From NCBI GenBank assembly GCA_027475525.1, contig JAMWFC010000044.1, forward strand, positions 300,074 through 364,073: a stretch of 64,000 nucleotides of DNA, in the 5' to 3' direction. The position numbers and the translations under genes are program-made. The notes beneath the pieces were generated by a model that was not told the DNA's origin, searched no databases, and worked only from the letters and a program-made list of their open reading frames with translations. Position 1 is the first letter of the stretch, and every line of letters starts with the position of its first letter. This document shows positions 34,150-47,464 of the stretch, in pieces. The stretch comes from Macrolepiota albuminosa. Lineage: Eukaryota > Basidiomycota > Agaricomycetes > Agaricales > Agaricaceae.

Positions 34150-37100
34150 TTGGGGAAATCATTCCTCAGCTTTAAATCACTGAAGCCGAATTCAGCAAAA
34201 AAAAAGAGGTTTATTTTTTCTTTTCCCGCATCTGTCCAGTATTGTAAAAATGTTGTACTTGTATTTTGTGAATCGCTGTTGGTCAGAATTGAGCGCGCTA
34301 GGACTGTAGAATAAGTCGATGTTTTCTGATCGCTGTGGTATTATGTGAATAATATAAACCATATAAAAAGCAAAAGCCAGGTGTAAAATCATTTGTAGTA
34401 GGAATGTTATACATACATTGGGTCTCGTTCATTATATAGCCATCACCTCCATCAATTAAACCTCACGCGCCCATTTATGGATCGTGTGTTGTTCTCCAGA
34501 TAACATTGCGGAACCAACGGCATAGCGTAGGAAAAGCTGAGGTTGTTTAGAAAGAAGACGAAAGTACAGTCATATCTCGATGTGGATAATGAAAGCATGG
34601 TGAATCTAATTCCAAATCTATTGCGAAATGAGGGAAGAATGCATGTTCTTGTACTGTACCATGGACGGATAGCGCATACGGCAGATCCGAAGGACAAAAA
34701 AGATGACAACAACATCATCTGTTTCTCTGAGCGCTTTGATGCGTGTGGGTTGAGGAATCAAGTTATGGATATCCCTGAGTCTAGGATGGGTGGTGGGAGT
34801 AGCTGTGGATTTTCGGCGGTTGTCCAAAGCTAGTTGACGGCATACAATCAGATCCATAGCGCGGTAAGTTCGTGCCCAGTGACCGGCACAGTAATAGTTC
34901 TGTGTGTAGTGATCTGACATGTACTATTTAAGTTTAGTAGTTCAAGTCTTGTTTTTGGAAGGGCTGGTGCATTGGAGTATCGCCACATGTTGTTGGCCTA
35001 CGATTTTCCATTGTGCAGTCGCGGGAATATTCTGCAAAAGCTGAGATGATGGCTCAGACGAGGAATGAATTGTTTTGTACGTGTCGGGATACGAGTGTTA
35101 CAGGCAACCCAGCAGTAATGCATCAGCGCTTATTGAGCCTGAACACTTGGTTCTGACACGGGATAGGCTGTCTGAGAGACGTGAACAGTGGTGGATATGA
35201 AGAGAGGTCGGGAAACATAACAATTTCCAGGCACCAACTGCGAGTAAAGGCCACGTCAAAGAAGGGCACACAGTTTACAGTGTAAACGTGTCAAGGACTC
35301 ATTGAAGAAGGGCTGAGGTAGGATGAAAGTCGTCCCAATGTAGATCGTAAACCGAAGGTATGTCGTCTGAAGTCAGATGGCGTGCACTCGTGCACCCTTC
35401 TCTCGTAGCTGGATAATTTACACCTGGGATGTCGCGCGAGTTCTTCAGCGAAGCCAGTGACAAAAGAATGGTGGAACTTTACGCGGAGCCAGGTTCTATC
35501 TTTTGGTGTGACCTATGCATCCGTGAAGTCGTGCGATATCATTTGCAACTGAGTAGACAGTGACGGGATACTTGAGCTGTCAACAGTATTTCTGCCCACT
35601 AGTAGTTGACATGAGGTTGCGTCGCTATCCGAAACCTCATCTTCTCAATGAGTATGGTGAGGAAATCTTGTTGCTGTCCAATATCATTTTATTCGTCTGT
35701 AGCAGGCTTTGTAGGCCTCGAGCCCTCCTCACTGCCCCACAGTTTGACGTATACTCCTGACCTTGGCCTGTTGTAGTGACCACTTTATTTTCGTATTCCC
35801 ATTAGCATCTTCGGAAAGACGTAGATGCTGGCTGATTTATGAGGCATAGATGGCGCGTCGAACTAATTTATCATTTGATACAGGGCATCCGGGAGCCGTT
35901 GGATATAAGGTTGCCCTTACTCTGGGTAATTCAAAGTACACACGTTTTGAAGATAAAGGAATCGGTTCTTTGGCGGCCGGTCGATACTACATAGCCAAGT
36001 CTAACCATTGATGGATATATGAAGCTTCTGCGCAACTTGATAATTAGAGTAAACCTTATTGTGAAAACGTAGATGGACGAAAGTCACCGTTGATCTAAGT
36101 ACAGCCTTTCACTCGAGGCATTTGCTGGTGTTGCACCTTTTCCGAGTCGAACTCCGTAGGAAGTTTGCGATTCACTTCAGCTCGTCATTGTGTTGCAGTA
36201 TGCTCGTGGTTAACCTCATTACCTATTAAGCCTTCAAAGCATGATTATCTGACCTCTGACTAGAGGTGTTTAGGTGGTGAGCGTGATCTTTGAACGCTTT
36301 TACCGAGTCATAGAACCCAGGTGGTGAATGGGCGCTGCTTCTTATCTTGAACTCCACGCTCTAGTGCATTGACTGGATGTTGCTCCCCTTTCTCCAGCCG
36401 ATCGCATGGGACCAATGGCGCTGGGTTAGGAGATCTAGATACGGATTACTATATACGCTCCCAGGCTGTATCATGACCGAGACCAACGCGACAGACCTGA
36501 GGGACAGAAGCGAAGATGGATTGTTGTCTGCTGAGTGCTTTGGAGTGTGGATGGACATCGTGAGAACTAGGTCTGGCCGTCGAGAGATGAATCTCCTTGA
36601 GTTTGAGAGATATGAGGCAGAACTTCTCTGGCAAATAAGGTGAGCAGTGCATGTATCAGCTCGTCGCATTCAGTTAGTGTGTAGAAAGTATCGCTGTCAG
36701 CGAACTTGAGATCCTAATTGAGCCACTGTAAGCCACTTGTACTCTCTGAACTCAAATTGGTTCACTTGTCGGGCGAATAGAACCTCAGGATGTGTCCGAT
36801 GTCGGAAGGTGTCATAACACCCAAATCTGTCTCGGAGGCTTTCCAATCGGCCGAGCACGACCACAAGGGTCGATCTTTATTCTTCCTTCATCTAAGTGAA
36901 ATGTTAAGTCCTGTGAAACATCGGTCAGGGAAGAACATGCCACCCGAAGGCCGAAGGTAATGAGAAGGCGTTCTGATCGACCCGGATAAGTACTGGTGAG
37001 GTCCTGAAGATATCCGTTCCTAATGGGATTTGGGAAACTGGCACGAAGGTTTTCAAACTCCATAGAAACTGTCCGAGACTTAAACCCCTTCCACATTCAC

Positions 37101-38588
37101 GTCGGTAACTACGGCGTCTGAACACTATCGCGGGGAGGTTTATCCTCGAAATGACCCTCGATTTCCAAGTTTTCGAGAAAGGGCATATGGGCCGGTGGAA
37201 AAGCAGTGAAAGGAGGACACGTGTGTATGACATAAGTGCGAAGTGGTTGAGCTGCATTTAAGTTTTGCTCAAAATTGAAAAGCGATATTCACTTCCGCTC
37301 AGGACGAAATGGGGGTTGAGCGACTCGAGATGCATCTATGCGACGGGTACCGTATGCTCGATTGGACTAATTACCAAACGTCGATGTCGTGCAAGGTGAT
37401 ATGCTTAAGGGATAAAAAATATGAAAGTTCCGAGATTCCGGTAGCAAAATGAGCTTGAAAGTGTGTTTAGAATGCATGACAAGGTAGCGGATCACATGGC
37501 GACAGAATCCTTCATGTCAAGGAACAGGCTCAAGAAAAAAGGTTGTTAAGGAGGTCACAAGAGCCTGTATACCGCACAAGACGGGAGTGAGAATTGCATA
37601 CAGTGGATAACACGGCAGTCGGCTCGCGGATAGATTCAAAGTATGCACAAAAGGATGTCGGCGGTTGATTATGATGACTGGCAATGGTTGGAGATTCGTT
37701 GGAGGGTATGGGAAAGATGGATCAATTATGAAAGGGCCGAGACACGTCTATTCTGGAAACCTCATGAACGAGTAACGAGTGAAGAATTTAGGTCGCCACA
37801 TGTCCATATTTGAAATTATCCTACAGGACTCCTCTCATGAGTGACTATAGGAGGCACAGGTCTATGCTATTCACTGCATGAAGTAAGTACATTGAGTTGT
37901 TGAAGGTCGGCTAGGGGAGAGAGAACAAAGTTACGCACAATAGTTATGTCTTACCACCTATCACGGCCTCCTGGTCTTTGGAAAACGAGCGGGTTCAATT
38001 CTCTTAATAGACACAACAGTCCTGGTGGACAAATCGCTGGTTGCTGATACTCCCTGCACAATACGTGAAGTCCATAAATTGAATCACACACGGGTTCAAA
38101 CAGGTGCGCTTCAGCATTTGATATTAGTGTCAAGCATAATTTGAGTTGGCAACATAGGGATAAAATGTAAGAAAACCATGGTTCCTGTGCATAGTATTCA
38201 AAACAAGATAACCCCCAATACAATCATCGGGCAGACCTTTTTGATGTTCGTGGGCCACCGATGAAACATATGTCCTCAGCAAAACATACGAGCCAAATAT
38301 CGTTATTGAGAGAAGTACATAGCAAGAGCCATAACACCTAGAGTTGCGGTGCACGTAAAGACAGGAGATATCATTCTTCCTAGAATACTCATCAGTCAGC
38401 CGGTGAATACACCTTGTTGACCCAAATATTAACGTACCTACAAAGGTATGGATGCACTGAGAAAACGAGGATGTGCGCATGGGGAAGAGTTCTGAGAAAG
38501 AATAAGACTATGTAGTGATGACCCTGCTGAATTCGATAGGACGTAATTTTCTCTCTATAGCGTCTTATTCTTCCTCTACCGTCTCCGA
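34150..38588. other. Gene desert, 4.4 kb
   Basis: Scattered frames up to 116 codons on both strands (for example minus 38130-38480, plus 34543-34833 and plus 36377-36643), none with recognisable motifs or splice-supported extension. No hairpins, LTRs or transposase motifs seen. Could be ancient transposon debris or contain lineage-specific or non-coding genes. Confidence 0.45.
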
Positions 38589-40011
38589 CTACGTCGCCTT
38601 TAACTTCTTCTCATATCGTTTCAACAGCAATCTATCCACCCATCCACCGCTCGGAAATGCCTTGTCCCACTGATTGTGCAAATGGACGCCAAACACCTTC
38701 CCCAGGACTTCATCCAGCCCTCCGCCCTCCTCCAGCCCCAGGCCCATAGTCCACATACCCGATCGATGGTCTGGCTTGAAGGGGTCTGGCAGGCGGTTGT
38801 CCATCCGACATGAGCGCCCGTCGGAGAAACAGAATGGAAGGACTTTGAACGGGGGTATGTGGGACGCGACGAGGCGGCGCCAGAGTTTGAGGTAGAGGAG
38901 GGATCCCCAGTCTGTAGAGTGGGTGCGTGGGGGAGAGGAGGTGGCAATTATGTGGAAGGCCTCGCAAAGGTAGGGGGAATGTTTGTGGAAGCGCATGAGG
39001 GCGCCATTGAGGGATTGGTAGGGTTTTTCTGTGTGTAGATCGATTAGTTCCGGATTAGGAATTGGGAAGACTGGGCTCACCATAGCAGTCCCATTGGGTA
39101 ACGAATTCGTGCTCAAGGAGAGGTGCAAGGTCTCGCGTGAGGAGAAAGTCCATGTCGATCCAAACGCCTCCATAATTCCATAGCAACAAAAGCCGCGACA
39201 AGTCCCCGTCCAACCATGCCTTCTTGTCTTTGAGCTTTAACAGCGCGCTCTCACTTAGTTCCGTCGACATCGCGAGCGCAGCCATATCCACCACCTTCAA
39301 TGCAAAAGCATCTGGATATCTGTCCATATACTCTCTCAAAATCTCGTTTTCCGACAAGTCCCCGTTCGACCACACAATCAGCCTCGACGCCTCAACGTCT
39401 TGTGTTGCGAAGAAGCTCTTAATCATCCATTCCTGTCGTGGGCCAAACGGAACGAGGTCCGTTCGCCAGTAGGTGTGAAACTGTGTCCGCGCTTCGGGGA
39501 GTACCTGCCCACGTGGGCGGACGTCATCTCGGTGCATCTGGATCGTCCCTGCAAAGTCATAGCAATCCAGCCCGCGCTTCAGAGGAAGCCCAGCCTGTAT
39601 CTCGTTCCGCCGTCGCCCGTAGACGGCGTCGGACACATTATAGTGTTGTGACACGCGAGACGGGCTGAAACACCCAGAGAGAGGCTCCATAGTGTCTACC
39701 TCACGCTGTATCCAGGAGCGTGAGTAGAACTGGAGTTCTATGTGTAGTTCATAGAGGTAGAGCCCCAGAATGAGAAGGAAGAGCATGAGAACGAGCACGT
39801 ATGTGAGGAAGTGGCGGAAGGTGCGACGGCCGGGGAAGGGGATGAGTGTGAGGGGCCATGGCCACCACCAATGACGACGAGTTCCCCGTGAGCGGTATGG
39901 TGGGTTTGGAGGAGGGGGATAGGAAGTGTACGCTGGTTGGAAACTGCCGGTGGGCGAGGATAGTTGTGCGGTGGTGACCGAGCGCAAGTTTGGTGCAGAA
40001 TCTTTGTCCAT
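38589..40011 (-). CDS. Type II DXD-motif glycosyltransferase (GT32/alpha-1,4-glycosyltransferase-like)
   Basis: Exons 40011-39081 and 39028-38589 encode 456 residues. A Pro-rich cytosolic tail with basic residues precedes a membrane anchor at about 68-87 (FLTYVLVLMLFLLILGLYLY). The lumenal domain contains the sugar-nucleotide motif NYGGVWIDMDFLL, with D286 and D288 as the DXD pair. Exon 2 has SLNGALMRFHKHSP, typical of the alpha-1,4-glycosyltransferase C-terminal region, and HLHNQWDK near the end. Such enzymes transfer a hexose to glycans or glycolipids in the Golgi; the substrate is unknown. An in-frame ATG at 40101 would add 30 residues; 40011 gives a more normal cytosolic tail and the upstream part lies near a local duplication. 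Transcribed away from that duplication. Confidence 0.85.
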
Positions 40012-40069
40012 GAACGCTGTCGTCTGCCAAGTTCTTGGTGAGCGCCGAACTCGGAACAAGTCAGGCAAG

Positions 40070-40372
40070 ATCAAATTTCTGTCTTCACGGTACATTGTCA
40101 CCGTGACTTATAAGGGGATGTCGACAAATACAGCGAAATTGTCCCTACCACCACGGAACAGGATCAACCGACTTCAACCACCAACTGCAAGTAGATCACA
40201 AAAGGCGTGTATCCGAATATCAAATTTTTGTTTTCACGGTACATTGTCGCCGACGGGTTGCTCAATGCTCATAAGGATGTCAACAAATGCAGCGCGTAAC
40301 AAAACTGTTCCCGGAGAAACAGAATGACAATCAACAGACTTCAACCACCAACTGCAAGTATATCAAAGAAAG
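40070..40372. repeat. Imperfect tandem duplication upstream of the glycosyltransferase
   Basis: Two copies, about 40070-40203 and 40219-40372, share TCAAATTTxTGTxTTCACGGTACATTGTCxCCG, ATGTCxACAAATxCAGCG and ACTTCAACCACCAACTGCAAGTA in order. They lie directly upstream of the start codon at 40011, so promoter elements may be doubled. Copies differ by substitutions and small indels. Confidence 0.75.
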
Positions 40373-40750
40373 CATCTATCTGAAACATCGGGTAGAGGAA
40401 CAAAAATATAAGTGTCGCGCCCGCCTTTAAATAATCAACCATAACATAAACAGACAGACATCGCGAGGTCGAAAAGATCTGCGCGGCGAGCCGACAGGTG
40501 ATATAAGATAAACAAAAACAGAGTTACTGTAAACCTGGGTTGGACAGCGTTTGTTTGATTGCTACAAAGATAGGGTTAACGCTGCAACTGGATGCAAGTC
40601 GAGATACGAAAAAAAAGATGCCGACGAATGTAGATGCTTCAATGGTCGAACTCGATGTTGGTTGTTGGTTTTTTTAAAAGAGTCGTGCTGCGCCCCACCT
40701 GCCCTCACTCTAACTCCCTCCCTCTCTCACTACATCTTCTTATATCACCT
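40373..40750. other. Intergenic between glycosyltransferase and DHH1
   Basis: It would hold the glycosyltransferase promoter's distal part and the DHH1 3' UTR. No gene. CT-rich at 40700-40750. Confidence 0.5.
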
Positions 40751-42357
40751 TCATCGAGCAACAGAAGTAGGAGCACCACCACGGTATCCTCTCGCTACCG
40801 GTGCACCATTCTGACGAGCAACCTGTGCATGTTGGCCATTAACCTGCTGTCCTTGAGGCTGCTGAGGCGGCCTTTGAGGTCCGGCCACCGGCTGTCTTTG
40901 CTGCTGCTGAGGTTTCTGCGCAGGTACTTCATCCGCTGCAGCGGGTGCCACATACAACCCCTTGTCAATATTCTGCGGGATTGGCTGAATCTCCGTCCCT
41001 AGTTCCTGCTCAATCCTGTACAAGTTAAATCGGTCCTCGTACGTGACGAGGTTAATCGCCAGCCCGAGATGACCGAACCGCCCGGAACGACCAATGCGGT
41101 GAAGGTATGTTTCGCTGTTCTTGGGGAAATCAAAGTTGATTACGACGTTGACGGCTTGGATGTCGATGCCGCGCGTGAGGAGGTCGGAGCAGACGAGGTT
41201 GCGGCAGACGCCGTTACGGAAATCGTGAAAGACGCGGTTTCGATGCGACTGCATCATCTTGGCATGCGAGTAAAAGCACGAGTAGCCAAGCTCCGTAATT
41301 TTTTTGGCGAGCAGCTCGACACGGTTGGTAGAGTTACAGAAGATAATAGATTGGTTAATTTGTAGCTGTAAGCGGAGGTCATTAGACTGAGATGTAACAA
41401 CAGTGAAGCAACACACCTTGGAGAAGAGGGTATTGAGACAGTGAACCTTTTGCTTTTCTTCAACGTAGGCATAGTATTGGGTGACGCCACGCAGAGTGAG
41501 TTCGTCCATGAGGTTGATTTCATGGGGCTTCTTCATGTGTTTGTCCTGTCGTATTTAAAAGTAAGTGACCAGCCCAAGAATAAAACCGTAAACGTACCTT
41601 GAAATCCTTCACGATAAGAGGGAAAGTTGCACTGAAAAGCATAACCTGGCGCTGTTCAGGGAGGTAGGAGAGGAGCTGCTCCATAACAGGAGAGAACTCG
41701 GGAGAAAGTAGTTTATCCGCTTCGTCCATGACGAAGACAGGGCACTCGCTAAGATCAGCAACGTTCTTGCTCGCGAGATCGAGAATACGTCCAGGCGTGC
41801 CAACGAGAACATGTACCGTATCCGACAGACGCAAAATATCGTCTTTGAGCGTCGTCCCACCCGTCGTGACCATGACCTGCAAACTCATGTGCTTACCCAA
41901 CGTCTTACACACCTGCGACGTCTGGAGTGCGAGCTCGCGCGTCGGGACCAGGAGCAGAGCCTGGATCTTGTTCTTAGTGACGTCGACCTGCTGGAGGGAG
42001 GGTATGACGAATGCAGCTGTTTTGCCAGTGCCGTTTTTAGCACGAGCTAGGACGTCGCGCTTTGTGAGCGCGATTGGGATGGCTTCTTCTTGGATGGGCG
42101 AGGGTTTTTCGAATCCGGCTTCGAAGATCCCCATGAGGAGCTCCCGTCGGAGGAACATGTCCTCAAACTCGAGCCCCTTGGTTGCAGTCACGTCTTCGGT
42201 TTGGGGCCGCAGGTCTTTTGGAGGAGCGCGCAGACCACTTTTCCAAGATTCATTGTGGGAGGGTCTGTAAATAAAAATGGATGTTAGTGCGTGAATTGGG
42301 GATTCTCTGCGGATAAAAAGCTAACGTTGATGATGTTGAGGGCGCTGCTTGAGACAT
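40751..42357 (-). CDS. DHH1: DEAD-box RNA helicase DHH1 (DDX6 family)
   Basis: Exons 42357-42326, 42264-41598, 41545-41417 and 41365-40751 encode 480 residues. The N-terminus has [31 protein letters not shown] sequence unique to DHH1/DDX6. Motif I AKNGTGKT is at 86-93, followed by [13 protein letters not shown] at 166-170, DEAD at 191-194 and SAT at 222-224. In the second RecA domain come [22 protein letters not shown] and HRIGRSGR at 365-372. The C-terminus after about 410 is Gln/Pro/Gly-rich and low complexity, fitting P-body targeting. The protein acts in mRNA decapping activation and translational repression in the cytoplasm. The first exon codes for only ten residues plus two bases; the intron phase and the conserved N-terminus fix the start. 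Confidence 0.96.
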
Positions 42358-45300
42358 ATTGACGATTGGTGAAGTGATTTGCTGGTTTGATTATCGGTTA
42401 TTGTGTTCAAAAAACAGGCGCAAGTCGAGAGCTCAAGATGGAGACTGAGATTGATCTTTGTGGGCAGACTTTGGTTAAATTTCGGGTGAGGGGCGGGTAT
42501 GCTGTTCTCTGCGCCTGGCGGTGTTGGCGTATGTAGAAAAGGCGGGGGCGATTTGTGGTGGCTGATGTCGGAGAGGTTTGGGCGTGGTTTGTCGAATATG
42601 TGTATTATAACAAAAATGCGTGGCGAAGGGTTCAATAAGTTGTTCACACGGTCAGTTACCAGTGACCGTCACCACAGAAACCTCAACAATCGAATATAAT
42701 GTCCTCTTTGTCTTCGTGTCGTTTTTTGCACCCCCTAAAATTGTTCTCAAATGCTTAAAAAGAGAAAGTGGCCATAATAGAACAAAAAAACGATCTTTTG
42801 GAAAAACAACGAGATTTTTGTATGTTGGAAACAACAATTCATCGATGAGACTGCTGCTCACTTCACTATCTAATCCTTAGCATCCCTGAGAAACATGACA
42901 GGGGACGTGAGTTGAGACTGACGATCATCTATGTTCACAATGTTCCTTAAAATCATGATAATCAAGTCCCCTACTCATTCGCACCTCGACACATCCGTCG
43001 TGTCTCCCAATGCTGATAACTGAAGTTTCCACCTTAGACTCAACTTTTCCTACTCTTGCTTAAACAGCGCCCCCTGCCGACCGCCGCAACACGATGTCTA
43101 CCCAGGCGTAAATGCACCGTAGTCTCATCTCATCTCGTCTTCGCACAACCTTCTATTTCACCCTGTTCTTCCACGAGGAATGACGTCGATATGATGTCGA
43201 CTGGCGTTTGTTATTGGAATTGTATGCTTGGTCTTGAAATTTTGGAAAGGTCAAGAATGTCAATGATTTGAATAGCCATGCGTGGTGTAGGATAGGTGTC
43301 CTCGGATCTTAGCGATTTGGGTGAACCTTCATAGGAACTCCAGGAGTTGCATTCATCAACGCATTCGTTTCTGATATTGAAAGTGAGTCCTGACTGTTGA
43401 ACAAAGTCTCCATGCTAAGATCCATCCAGTTTCGACTAAAGTCTCTGCATCTATCAGCTCGACAGACAGGATCTCTCCCGTATTAATGTACCGATACTTC
43501 TTCAACAGATTTACGCATCTGTAGATATCCATCGCGTCCCTGCGTGATTCGATTGCCGATTTACACATACAGGACCGTCGTAAGGCGAGTTGCTTTTGTT
43601 ATGCTGATGCACTCGTAGATATCGTCGTCAAGACAGTTGGGTATGTGGTCTCCAAAGTTCTTTGTCGCGGCGTGACAGACGTTGACCATTTGTTACTTCG
43701 GTGACTGTGCATGGTTCATCAATCTTTCGATATTTTCGACTAGTCTGGGAACGAGTGATGATCAAACAGCCTGACCGAGGGGGACCCCAACGCTTGGTCT
43801 CGATACGAGGGTAAGCCCTGGTTTCCCTGCTGTGGGACTATGGGACTCGTCTGGCAGGAGCACAGCGCTGGCATGCGGCGGAAGTTAGATCCCAGCGAAG
43901 GCTGTAGGTCACTAAGCTGGTAAGTATATGAGCTATTGTCTCAATCGAGGCTTCGACAGTGACTGAATATACAGGATCAGGAAACATTTTCCCGATGCGG
44001 AATATTGATACCAAGTCGACAGCGAAGAAAAATCGTATACGCTCGTGTTCTTCACGAACTTTCGTTGGGAACAGCACATAGATGTATACCCGGGTTATCC
44101 GACCTGTTTCTGGTCTAATATCCGGATGTTGATCAAACAATTGGTCGAGGAGTTCTGACTGAACCTTATATGTTTCTGATGAGGGTGCAGATTTCATGGA
44201 GGCGACGAGTAAGGAGAACGGAGAGGGTTGTGAGTAATCCGCCGAACTAAAATTCTCAGATATCTATCTCCACAGTTGTGCAGAATATCCGTGTTATCAC
44301 CATATGATGGTATGAAACGCCATGATCGTAAAGAGGATTTGAATTATTTTCAGAAGAGCATGAATGGAGGTTTTCGCATCGCGATGCCCAAGTCGTTGGT
44401 ACCTTGAGATTGATCCACAGTCTTGGTCAGGAAGAAAAGTTAGGAAACCGACATCAAGTGTGATGCATCGGCGCCCGCAGAGTGTCTTTCAGCGCCGCTG
44501 TCCATTAGATTAAGATGTGATTGGAAACCTCTCCCATTCAGGTAAGCCATAGATGTGGAAACAAATGATGCCCGCAAAAACCCTCTTCTTCAACATGTTT
44601 CTGACAACTTTCATCAGGATTCGAATTGTGACATTTACATTTGTGTTCCTAGAGTAGGCACGTGTCGCCAAACGACAGTTTTGAAATCAAAAATTTTTCG
44701 ACGTCTGCACTGCCTCCCCAAAAAAGATTGATCTCTCTTTCCAATCCAACTTTGCCCCCCTGTGAATCCTCTCACAACACGGTGCGCCGGATCTGAGATG
44801 TGTTGTACCATATGTTCTGTGGCCAGGTGCGTTCGCTCCCACAGGAAGCAATCATGATTGAGATGGAACTCTTCAAGTAAGTACTGTTTAGGCTGTCACC
44901 GTGGCGCTTAAATGTGACTTCAAGGGGTATTTATTATGTAAGGTTCAATACATCCCGAAGAACAATTCCAAATTTCGATCATTGAGGACATTCTTTGAGT
45001 CAGATTTCGAGAGAATGGAAGAATTTTTAGATCACTGAGACGTGAGGTTACCAAGTATCAGAATAGCTGCGCGCAAGTACCAGATATAATTCAGCTCTCA
45101 TCATTGTCCAAGTGTCAGAGGACCAAGGGGCAACGGACCACAGCAGCCAATACAAACACATATCTGAATGAACTATATGATTCAGATACCTCTATATACA
45201 GTTCCAGGGGTTACAAGGATTGAACTGCTGTAAGCTGTATGCTTACACCAAGCTCATGCAAATTGCTCATTCCGATGTGATACTGCACAAACGATTTGAA

Positions 45301-46220
45301 CAGACCAGTAAGATAGCTCTATGTTAGGTTTGATAGAGTACCGATGTCTTCGGAAAATGATCTTGATGTTTCACTGGCACACTAGATGGAGGAAACAACA
45401 GATGAGATTCAAAGGGATAAGCTTCGCCTGATGTTTGATCCGCGTGAATATCTTGTTTCAGGATGGATTGTAAAGAGCTGGAAGACGGTTGACTATAAAG
45501 ATGAGTTGTAAATGACATGTATTCGCTCTCACGAAACGATCGATGATTTCTGATTGCGCTGAGTTTAAATTATAGATGAGGAAAGAAGTACTTTAGTGTT
45601 CGAGAACCGACAAAGTCAGCCGCTACAAATGCGAAGTTCACGCGAAGTATTGAACCATCTGATTTCGCTTGGATGATGCCACAAGTACACTGACACAGCA
45701 ATCCTAGGATGGCAAAGAGAAACCCAGACACCCGGATCTTCCCATCTGCACCCGGACAATCCACGGCTTTGATTTCTCTAGGTCCTTGCCCCTCCGACTC
45801 CTGGTCAATAGCTCCGATTTTCATTCATGAAGAACGTTGTACGTAGACTTGAGAAAGCTGACGCAAAGGGACGAAGAATGAAGGAAGCGCGGCGTCGTGG
45901 TGCCTTGCTCGGGAATCGAAGACTTAGAACATGTGGGATCGAGATTGATGATCTACTGCTTGATTCTGCCAGCCTTTCTACGTGTCTGGACTCTGCGAAT
46001 GGTCCTTTGCGTCCGCGAATCTCACTGTGACAATCACTTTCTGTTCCTAGGACACCGCTCGTCCTTATCCTGAGCTGGCATAATCAAAGCAGTGTTTGGA
46101 CAATAGCTATAGGGCTATTTGGACTCTTCCTTCCACACATATCTCCTCAACGTCACGTTCTTTCCTTCCGCTTAAACCTTTCGGGCTTTTCTTTCCACAC
46201 CATCTTCGAACCGGTACAAC
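42358..46220. other. Mostly non-coding interval with unsupported ORFs
   Basis: The first 300 bp must include the DHH1 promoter and leader. A minus-strand frame 44197-43838 (119 codons) and a second minus-strand frame 43568-43356 might be exons or relics of one gene, but no motif is recognised and I could not find splice sites joining them. A short basic frame at 45827-46030 is also unrecognised. No transposon motif was seen. Confidence 0.4.
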
Positions 46221-47464
46221 ATGGGAGACGACGCTCCACGATCATCCGTCCTCGAGCTTGGCTTGCAAAACTCTCCTCCGATCGTAAATCGTCGGATCGG
46301 CTGTAGGAAGTGGTTGATAGCTGTGCTCGGTCTATTGGTCCTCATCTTCGTCGGGGCCTCCATACGATATCTGCATCCGTCCGCTTTTCTGTCGATGCCT
46401 GATGGCATAACATGGCACGAGAGATCCTTTAAGGGCCATTTAAGGCAGCCTCATAAACGAGAGCAGCCAGGGAGACGGCAAGTGTCGACTTCCCCTGCCG
46501 ACACAAGTCCATCTATCGTGTTTCCTACTACTTCCTTCACCTCAAACTCACCTGGGACCACTCTCCCGTCCACGACAGCGGCTGTTAATATGCCGGTTCC
46601 GACGATTCCCTCCTCCACTTCAACTCTTCCGACACCCTTCCCGCAACCAATCGCAAATTTGGCAAAAAATTTCTCGAGTGTAAGTTGCTACAACTTTTTC
46701 GCAAACATGACCGCCGTGCCTTCCTTTCGGTCATGTCGTCCGTTGTCATTGCTTATGGATAGCTCTAACGATTTCTCCAACGTGGGTTTTGATCCATTAT
46801 ATGCTATATGATTGTTTAATTGTTTGTTCTACCAACAGGCTCAAAAAAACCTTACACTCATGAATTCAATCATCTGGGGCACTTGTAACACAAGGATTTC
46901 TAAAGACCAATGTGTTTCCAACATGGGGGAATTTGCTGATGAACTTCAGAAGGCCTGTGTCCAAGATTTGCAGAAACAAAATGAGATGGCGGTTTCAACA
47001 CTACGTGGTATGTGATCAGAACAAGATGATTTGATTGTGGTGTATCAACTAAATAATCAAATCATACAGATCTACGAGCCTATCCTCTCATGCGTGACGC
47101 GGGATGTCTCACGGATCCTGCTTCCAACACTTACTGCTACCTGGACGCCGTGCAGAATGATAATCTCTATTTCTACTCTCTTCCTCTTGGAATACCAGTT
47201 CCAAACACAACGAAACCGCTGTGCACTGCCTGCATGCATGACTTGATGTCACGATATTTTACCGCACTTTCAAATTCCACCGAGGCTTCTGTGTTGACTG
47301 GATTGCAACAGACGTATGGGAATGCAGCCAAGTTGGCTGTAGCACAGTGTGGAACTGAGTTTGCGGAAACGACTGTGGCGAGTGCGGTCCCGGCGGTACT
47401 GCTACCAGGCCAGTGGACAGTAGCTGCGCTACTTCTGGGTGTGATGCTTCAGATTCTTCCATGA
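46221..47464 (+). CDS. Membrane-anchored Ser/Thr-rich protein with Cys-containing domain (DUF7729-like)
   Basis: Exons 46221-46781, 46839-47007 and 47070-47464 encode 374 residues. The N-terminus is cytosolic with a membrane anchor at about 31-48 (WLIAVLGLLVLIFVGASI). A Ser/Thr/Pro-rich linker, likely O-glycosylated, covers about 85-150. The folded domain that follows contains CYNFFANMT, FRSCRPLS, WGTCNT, DQCVSNM and ACVQDL. After the second intron come AGCLTDP, NTYCYLDA, LCTACMHDLM and CGTEFA, an even-looking Cys pattern suited to disulfides. The last 25 residues are hydrophobic (LLPGQWTVAALLLGVMLQILP), compatible with a GPI signal. From memory this matches a widespread Agaricomycete family annotated DUF7729, of unknown function; probably extracellular or cell-wall facing. 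Start at 46221 is an ATG with a plausible leader. Confidence 0.75.

Noticed and set aside
41728..42270. 180-codon frame on the plus strand
   Set aside because: Antisense shadow of DHH1 exon 2, which has unambiguous helicase motifs.
43356..44197. Two minus-strand frames that might be exons of one gene
   Set aside because: No splice sites join them in frame and no motif is recognised.
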